From positions 1 to 10,304 of the forward strand of contig JASEIR010000017.1 of NCBI GenBank assembly GCA_030017355.1: a stretch of DNA of 10,304 nt, in the 5' to 3' direction. A program made the translations under genes and the position numbers. This document shows positions 5,661 to 10,304 of this stretch, in pieces. Position 1 is the first letter of the stretch. Each line of letters begins with the position of its first letter. The stretch is from Actinomycetota bacterium. GTDB taxonomy: Bacteria; Actinomycetota; Aquicultoria; Aquicultorales; Aquicultoraceae. The notes under the pieces were generated by a model. It was not told the DNA's origin, did no database searches, and was given only the letters and a program-made list of their open reading frames with translations.

Positions 5661-6885
5661 TAAAAACGTGCTTGGGACCATTATGCACAGTTTCATAATG
5701 CTTGGCATAGGAACTTTAGTGTGGGTGCTCTATGGCTATAGCCTTGCATTTGGTCCAGATAAAATGCACATAATTGGTGACCTTAGCTGGGCAGGCCTTA
5801 GAGGTGTCGGTATGACCCCAAACGCTGATTACGCAGCAACTATCCCGCACATTCTTTTTATGGCTTTTCAGTTAATGTTTGCGATAATTACCCCAGCTCT
5901 TATAACAGGAGCTTTTGCTGAGCGTATAAAGTTTAGCTCATTTGTTGTCTTTATGGTAGCCTGGATGACATTAGTATACAGCCCAGTTGCACATTGGGTA
6001 TGGGGAATTGATGGCTGGATTAGAAACCTTGGGGCATTAGATTTTGCGGGCGGTACAGTGGTTCACATTAACGCTGCCTTCGGTGCGTTAGCAGCAGCAA
6101 TTGTTATCGGCAAGCGCAAGGGATTTGGCAAAGAAGCCATGCACCCGCATAATCTTCCGATGACAATTACTGGTGCAGCAATTCTCTGGTTTGGTTGGTT
6201 TGGATTTAATGCTGGTAGCGCACTTGCCGCTGGTGGACTTGCATCAGTAGCGTTTGTAGTCACTCATATTGCAACAGCATCGGCAGCGCTCGGCTGGATC
6301 ATTGCCGAGAAAATCAGAAGTGGGAAGCCGACGACTCTTGGCGCGGCCTCTGGTGCGGTTGCCGGCCTGGTCGCGATAACGCCGGCATCAGGTTTTGTCG
6401 GTCCAATAGCAGCAATTGTTATTGGCCTCGCGGCAGGTGTGCTTTGCTATCTAGCGGTTGGTTTAAAGTTTAAGCTTGGCTATGACGATTCGCTTGATGT
6501 TGTTGGTGTCCATGGAGTAGGCGGAATTGTTGGAGCACTGCTTACAGGTGTATTTGCAACTACAGTTATTAATTCAGCTGGTGCGAATGGCCTTTTACAC
6601 GGCAATCCTGCACTTGTCGTAAAGCAGCTGATTGCAATCGGTGCTACAGTAGGCTATTCCTTTATAGCATCGTTTATAATCCTGAAAGTTATCAATGCAA
6701 TTATAGGACTTCGGGTCAGCGAGGAAGACGAGGTTGAAGGACTAGACCTTTCTCAACACAGCGAGGTCGGCTATGCGCTGAGCGGTATTAGTTCTGGCGC
6801 GCTTGAGGTTTTGCTTCAAGAGGCAGTTTCGCAGACTCAGCCTGGCTTTGCGGTTAAAGTTCCGTCTGCTGAAACATCCTTCTAA
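5554..6885 (+). CDS. amt: Ammonium transporter, first copy (long C-terminal tail)
   Basis: 443 residues, Amt/MEP/Rh family, predicted 11 membrane helices, no separate signal peptide. It takes up ammonium through a trimeric channel in the cytoplasmic membrane. Family landmarks are present: LALFYGGMVRSKNVL near the start, D163 in LDFAGG (the substrate-site Asp), the pore His pair H171 (VVHI) and H320 (GVHGVGG), and FGWFGFNAGSA. ATG 5554 has AGGAGGGA 5 nt upstream. After the conserved DLSQHSEVGY the protein continues for about 36 residues that the second copy lacks. A GlnR-like array precedes it and a stem-loop follows it, so it may be its own transcription unit next to amt2-glnK-glnD. Its N-terminal coding block is identical at DNA level to amt2. 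Confidence 0.97.
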   Translation: MQNINSGDTAFILIAAALVMFMTPGLALFYGGMVRSKNVLGTIMHSFIMLGIGTLVWVLYGYSLAFGPDKMHIIGDLSWAGLRGVGMTPNADYAATIPHILFMAFQLMFAIITPALITGAFAERIKFSSFVVFMVAWMTLVYSPVAHWVWGIDGWIRNLGALDFAGGTVVHINAAFGALAAAIVIGKRKGFGKEAMHPHNLPMTITGAAILWFGWFGFNAGSALAAGGLASVAFVVTHIATASAALGWIIAEKIRSGKPTTLGAASGAVAGLVAITPASGFVGPIAAIVIGLAAGVLCYLAVGLKFKLGYDDSLDVVGVHGVGGIVGALLTGVFATTVINSAGANGLLHGNPALVVKQLIAIGATVGYSFIASFIILKVINAIIGLRVSEEDEVEGLDLSQHSEVGYALSGISSGALEVLLQEAVSQTQPGFAVKVPSAETSF

Positions 6886-6894
6886 GTGAGAAAG

Positions 6895-6918
6895 ATTGAT
6901 AGATTGATAAATTGATAA
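6895..6918 (+). repeat. Three tandem 8-bp units (ATTGATAR)
   Basis: ATTGATAG, ATTGATAA, ATTGATAA in direct succession, just after the amt1 stop codon. A simple-sequence tract in the 3' untranslated region; no function is evident. Confidence 0.75.
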
Positions 6919-6939
6919 GCGAAAAGTCACATCTCTCCA

Positions 6940-6973
6940 CCATGAAAGGGCAAACCTGGCTGCCCTTTCATGG
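6940..6973 (+). terminator. Strong stem-loop after amt1 (candidate terminator or attenuator)
   Basis: CCATGAAAGGGCA and TGCCCTTTCATGG form a perfect 13-bp stem with the 8-nt loop AACCTGGC, 55 nt after the amt1 stop. No T-tract follows (CCTTAATAAATTGG), so it is not a textbook intrinsic terminator. It may weaken read-through or protect the amt1 transcript end. It separates amt1 from the GlnR-like array of amt2. Confidence 0.6.
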
Positions 6974-6989
6974 CCTTAATAAATTGGCC

Positions 6990-7027
6990 TTAACAAATAT
7001 TTAATCTTCTGGAAACACAAACGAAAC
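6990..7027 (+). promoter_or_regulatory. GlnR-like box array upstream of amt2
   Basis: TTAAC (6990), TTAAT (7001), GAAAC (7012) and GAAAC (7023) again stand at exact 11-bp spacing, 6 nt apart. The order differs from the amt1 array, but the phase and the AAC/AAT cores match the actinobacterial GlnR type. It ends 83 nt before the amt2 start. A -10-like TAATAT lies at 7038-7043. It would drive amt2-glnK-glnD; binding is inferred. Confidence 0.45.
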
Positions 7028-7110
7028 ATAGCGCAAATAATATGGTACAAGCCAGGTCTGGTATTTGGTTATCGGTTATTATTGCTTTTCAATCTAGGTG
7101 GAGGGATGTC

Positions 7111-8340
7111 ATGCAAAACATTAATTCTGGCGACACTGCTTTTATCTTGATAGCGGCTGCTCTGGTCATGTTTATGACCCCAGGTCTTGCCTTGTTCTAT
7201 GGAGGTATGGTTAGAAGCAAGAACGTGCTTGGCACAATTATGCAAAGCATAATAATTCTTGGTATTATAAATGTCCTATGGATGCTTTTTGGCTACAGTC
7301 TTGCGTTCGGACCGGATAAACTTGGTCTCATTGGAGACCTTAGCTGGGTAGGTCTTAAAGGTGTTGGTTTAGCCCCAAATGCAGAATATGCGCCAACCAT
7401 ACCCCATGAAGCTTTCATGATTTTTCAAGGAATGTTTGCAATCATTACTCCAGCCCTTATTACAGGAGCTTTTGCTGAACGGATGAAATTTAGCTCATTT
7501 TTAGCTTTTACAATCGCGTGGTTTATCATAGTTTATCTGCCCGTAGCTCATTGGGTTTGGGGAGCGGGCGGATGGCTTCGCAATCTTGGCGTACTTGATT
7601 TTGCCGGCGGCATCGTTGTTCATGCCAGTTCCGGCGCAGCAGCACTTGCGGCAGCAATATTTACAGGCAAGCGCAAAGGCTTTGGCACCGAGCCTCTTAT
7701 ACCGCACAACATACCTCTAACAATTATTGGTATGGGCATTCTCTGGTTTGGTTGGTTTGGATTTAATGCTGGTAGCGCACTTGCCGCTGGTGGACTTGCA
7801 GCAAATGCTTTTGTTACCACTCAAGTTGCAGCCACAGCTGCTACAGCAAGCTGGGTTATAACTGAATGGATAAAAGGTGGCAAGCCAACAACGCTTGGCG
7901 CTGCTACCGGAGCCATTGCAGGCCTTGCAACCATCACTCCAGCGGCTGGATTTGTTAGCCCATCAGCTGCACTTTTAATTGGGCTTATAGCTGGCATAGT
8001 TTGCTATTATGCAATATCGCTCAAATTTAAACTGGGCTATGATGATTCGCTTGATGTTGTTGGCGTGCATGGTGTTGGTGGAGTGCTAGGAACTCTCTCT
8101 GTTGGAATTTTCGCATCAACTGCAATCAATAGTGCTGCTAAAGATGGTTTAATCTTTGGCAACGCATCTCTTTTGCAAATCCAGGCTCTTGGTGTTTTCA
8201 CCGTTGTGATATTCTCATTTATAGCAAGTATGGTCATACTTAAAGTAATTAACGCGCTGATTGGTGTTAGGATTACTGATGAGGATGAGCTCACAGGTCT
8301 TGATCTTTCACAACACAGCGAGGTTGGCTATGATTTCTAA
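7111..8340 (+). CDS. amt: Ammonium transporter, second copy (PII-linked)
   Basis: 409 residues, Amt family, predicted 11 membrane helices. It has the same functional residues at the same positions as the first copy: D163 in LDFAGG, H171 (VVH) and H320 (GVHGVGG). It ends soon after DLSQHSEVGY, giving the usual short cytosolic tail that PII proteins contact. I chose ATG 7111 because GGTGGAGGG lies just upstream and the protein then aligns from residue 1 with the first copy; an in-frame ATG at 7042 would add 23 residues without a ribosome binding site. glnK follows after 35 nt, the classic amt-glnK pairing, in which unmodified GlnK blocks the transporter when nitrogen is plentiful. Confidence 0.96.
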   Translation: MQNINSGDTAFILIAAALVMFMTPGLALFYGGMVRSKNVLGTIMQSIIILGIINVLWMLFGYSLAFGPDKLGLIGDLSWVGLKGVGLAPNAEYAPTIPHEAFMIFQGMFAIITPALITGAFAERMKFSSFLAFTIAWFIIVYLPVAHWVWGAGGWLRNLGVLDFAGGIVVHASSGAAALAAAIFTGKRKGFGTEPLIPHNIPLTIIGMGILWFGWFGFNAGSALAAGGLAANAFVTTQVAATAATASWVITEWIKGGKPTTLGAATGAIAGLATITPAAGFVSPSAALLIGLIAGIVCYYAISLKFKLGYDDSLDVVGVHGVGGVLGTLSVGIFASTAINSAAKDGLIFGNASLLQIQALGVFTVVIFSFIASMVILKVINALIGVRITDEDELTGLDLSQHSEVGYDF

Positions 8341-8375
8341 CACCTGATAAATAGATAATTAAGGGGGTTTTGTCA

Positions 8376-8714
8376 TTGAAAAAGATAGAAGCAATAATCA
8401 AGCCGTTTAAGCTTGATGATGTAAAGAATGCCCTTAGCAGGATTGGCATTCAGGGCTTGACCGCATATGAGGTTAAAGGCTTTGGTAGACAAAAAGGACA
8501 CACGGAAATCTACCGAGGTGCTGAATATAGAGTTGACTTTGTGCCGAAGGTTAAGATCGAGGTCATAGTTGACGAGGATCTTGTGTCGCAGGTAGTTGAG
8601 GCCATTATGGGGTCGGCAAGAACTGGCAAGATTGGTGATGGCAAAATATTCGTCCTGCCAGCTGAGGATGTTATCCGCATAAGAACCGGAGAGCGTGGCA
8701 TCGATGCAATTTAA
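8376..8714 (+). CDS. glnK: Nitrogen regulatory protein PII
   Basis: 112 residues, exactly the usual PII length when started at TTG 8376 (MKKIEAIIKPFKLDDV). AAGGGGG lies 8 nt before it; a TTG at 8370 would be only 2 nt from that site. With this start the family numbering falls into place: T-loop GHTEIYRGAEYRVDF with Tyr51, the residue modified by GlnD, then K58, the B-loop TGKIGDGK (83-90, K90), R101 and R103 for ATP and ADP binding. As a trimer it senses ATP/ADP and 2-oxoglutarate and controls the adjacent Amt. Modification may be uridylylation or, as known in Streptomyces and Corynebacterium, adenylylation. Whether to call it GlnK or GlnB rests on its linkage to amt. Confidence 0.96.
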   Translation: MKKIEAIIKPFKLDDVKNALSRIGIQGLTAYEVKGFGRQKGHTEIYRGAEYRVDFVPKVKIEVIVDEDLVSQVVEAIMGSARTGKIGDGKIFVLPAEDVIRIRTGERGIDAI

Positions 8715-8736
8715 GGACTAAGGACGGTGAGGCCTT

Positions 8737-10304
8737 CTGGCTGAACCATTAAGAGCTGCTAAAGAATACTTAAGCGATCTTTTCAAGCTTAAGGAAGAAC
8801 ACGTAAAAAATCCAACTGGAAGAATACATGCGCGAAAGTGTTCTGATTTAATAGATAAGATTATTACGTCTTTAGCCCGCAGTGCCTTCGATGAGCTAGG
8901 TCTATCAGCTAATCAAGGTATTGAGAAGGTTGCGATTGTTGCCCTAGGTAGTTACGGAAGGCAAGAACTCTGCCCATTCTCAGATATTGACCTCATGATT
9001 CTTCATCAGATAAAGGATAGAAAGCTTGTAGCACAAATCACTGAGAAGATTTTTTACCCACTGTGGGATTTAGGCCTTGAAATAGGCCATAGCACTCGCA
9101 CTATTAAGGATTGCCTTCAAATTTCATCAACCAATTTTGAGATACAAACCTCTCTTCTTGATTCTCGGCTAGTGGAAGGCGATATTTACCTTCTGCAATC
9201 CCTACAAAACGACCTACTAATGCAAGTGCGCTCCCGAGGCGGAAAGCGCTTTTTAAAAAACATAATCGATGAGAACGAATGCCGCTACCAACAATATGGG
9301 CAGGTTTCCTATCTGCTTGAGCCAGATTTAAAAGAAGGCGAGGGGGGTCTGCGTGACATGCAAGCCATCCTGTGGGCTGCTAAAGGATTGCTTGGTTGCT
9401 CCTCGATAAGGGGACTTGTTGCCCACAACTATATAAGCAATTTTGATGCAGATGCTCTTGAACAGAGCCATGAGTTCCTGCTTCTTATTAGAAACTTCCT
9501 ACATTACCTAGCAGGCCGAAAGAACGATCGCCTGCTTTTCGAGTATCAGCTAGAAATCTCGAAAACACTCGGCTTTAAAGATGAAAACGATATTTCTGGA
9601 ATTGAAAAGTTTATGAGAGTTTTTTACAGTCACACAAGCACAACTGATTTAATTTCAAGAGTCTTCTGGGAGCAGGTAAAGGAAGACTTTTTACCAAAAA
9701 CAGCCAAAAGAGGATCACACTGCACTAAAACGCCAAGCGATGGAATTATGGTGTCTGATGGCAAGCTTTCGCTGTCAAGTCCATCTGCAACTCTTGAATA
9801 CCCTGGCGCTGAAATTAAATTATTTAGACGCTCTATTGAAGAAGATCTTCCTATCGATTATAGAAGAATTGGTCTTTTGCGGGAGGGAATTAGCAAGAGC
9901 AACTCCCAAGCTAATTGGAATCAAAATATGCGAGAGGATTTTTTTAGAATTCTGGCGGCTGGCCATAGCGCACTTTCTTCTCTTGAGATCATGAGTTACC
10001 TGGGAATTCTAACCTATTATATACCTGAATGGGATTTTGTGCGCTGCCTCCCTCAATATGATTCATACCATCTTTATACCGTTGACATGCACCTTTTCTT
10101 AACAGTCGCCGAAATACAGAAAATAGGTGCTGGGGCTTTTGATAGCGACAATCCGCTGCTAAGGCAGATTTATAACGAAATCAATCGTAAAGATCTGCTT
10201 CTCCTTTCTGGCTTTCTGCATGATATTGGTAAGGGTTTTGGAAAGGGACACAGCAAACGCGGAGCAAAAATATCAAGTGATATATGTACGCGCATGGGAC
10301 TGCC
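8737..10304 (+). CDS. glnD: PII nucleotidylyltransferase (uridylyl/adenylyltransferase), N-terminal 522 codons
   Basis: The open frame runs to the window edge without a stop or frameshift. It shows the nucleotidyltransferase motif GSYGR (71-75) with S-D83-I-D85, the metal-binding acidic pair; the GlnD_UR_UTase segment DLKEGEGGLRD (197-207); YHLYTVDMH before the HD domain; and HDIGKG (from H495), the HD site for PII demodification. The ACT sensor domains would lie beyond the window. The enzyme modifies PII Tyr51 in nitrogen shortage and reverses this with excess glutamine. There is no usable ATG, GTG or TTG between the in-frame TGA at 8728-8730 and the catalytic motif. The likely start is CTG 8737 (reading MAEPLRAAKEYL) with GGTGAGG 4 nt upstream, 22 nt after glnK. 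Function is certain; the start is less so. Confidence 0.93.
   Translation, partial: MAEPLRAAKEYLSDLFKLKEEHVKNPTGRIHARKCSDLIDKIITSLARSAFDELGLSANQGIEKVAIVALGSYGRQELCPFSDIDLMILHQIKDRKLVAQITEKIFYPLWDLGLEIGHSTRTIKDCLQISSTNFEIQTSLLDSRLVEGDIYLLQSLQNDLLMQVRSRGGKRFLKNIIDENECRYQQYGQVSYLLEPDLKEGEGGLRDMQAILWAAKGLLGCSSIRGLVAHNYISNFDADALEQSHEFLLLIRNFLHYLAGRKNDRLLFEYQLEISKTLGFKDENDISGIEKFMRVFYSHTSTTDLISRVFWEQVKEDFLPKTAKRGSHCTKTPSDGIMVSDGKLSLSSPSATLEYPGAEIKLFRRSIEEDLPIDYRRIGLLREGISKSNSQANWNQNMREDFFRILAAGHSALSSLEIMSYLGILTYYIPEWDFVRCLPQYDSYHLYTVDMHLFLTVAEIQKIGAGAFDSDNPLLRQIYNEINRKDLLLLSGFLHDIGKGFGKGHSKRGAKISSDICTRMGL

Noticed and set aside
6940..6973. Textbook rho-independent terminator after amt1
   Set aside because: The stem is perfect but no T-tract follows, so it is listed only as a candidate stem-loop.
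7042..7110. N-terminal extension of amt2 from ATG 7042
   Set aside because: It has no ribosome binding site, while ATG 7111 has a strong one and aligns with residue 1 of the paralog.
9740..9994. 84-codon plus-strand ORF
   Set aside because: It is an alternate frame within glnD, whose own frame is continuous across this stretch.

Overview
The window reads as bacterial chromosome of moderate to low G+C. Start sites have strong AGGAGG-type ribosome binding sites, and GTG, TTG and probably CTG starts are used. The amt-glnK-glnD cluster, together with 11-bp-phased sites that resemble the actinobacterial GlnR box, points towards an actinobacterial lineage of modest G+C. This is an inference from gene order and motifs; no taxonomic marker is present.

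Left part (1-4241, minus strand): a defence or restriction-modification block, transcribed leftwards. It starts with a perfect 13-bp inverted repeat in front of hsdM (type I DNA methyltransferase). hsdM is followed by an AlbA_2/HATPase_c_4 (Schlafen-AAA, 'RecG-like') protein, then a decayed winged-helix tail in the same reading frame, then the N-terminal part of an AAA/OLD-like ATPase that runs off the left edge. hsdS and hsdR are not in the window. A 76-77 bp tandem repeat with perfect hairpins lies between the AlbA_2 gene and the winged-helix remnant.

Middle (4242-5416): a gene-poor, patchwork interval. It holds a possible transposase remnant and one G+C-rich gene for a small exported protein. 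That gene is bracketed by a pair of 13-bp inverted repeats (GGTCTGACCCC type) and, outside them, by a 26-bp direct repeat with one mismatch.

Right part (5417-10304, plus strand): a nitrogen-assimilation module. Two tandem paralogous ammonium transporters (amt1, amt2) are followed by a PII signal protein (glnK, Tyr51 present) and the PII nucleotidylyltransferase glnD, which runs off the right edge. Each amt is preceded by a GlnR-like array of four 5-mers at exact 11-bp spacing. amt1 is separated from amt2 by a stem-loop, while amt2-glnK-glnD look like one operon. Together they form the standard circuit: Amt imports ammonium, GlnK gates Amt, GlnD modifies GlnK according to nitrogen status, and a GlnR-type regulator would control expression. 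Two blocks of complete nucleotide identity inside otherwise diverged amt genes suggest gene conversion, and glnD has no conventional start codon.
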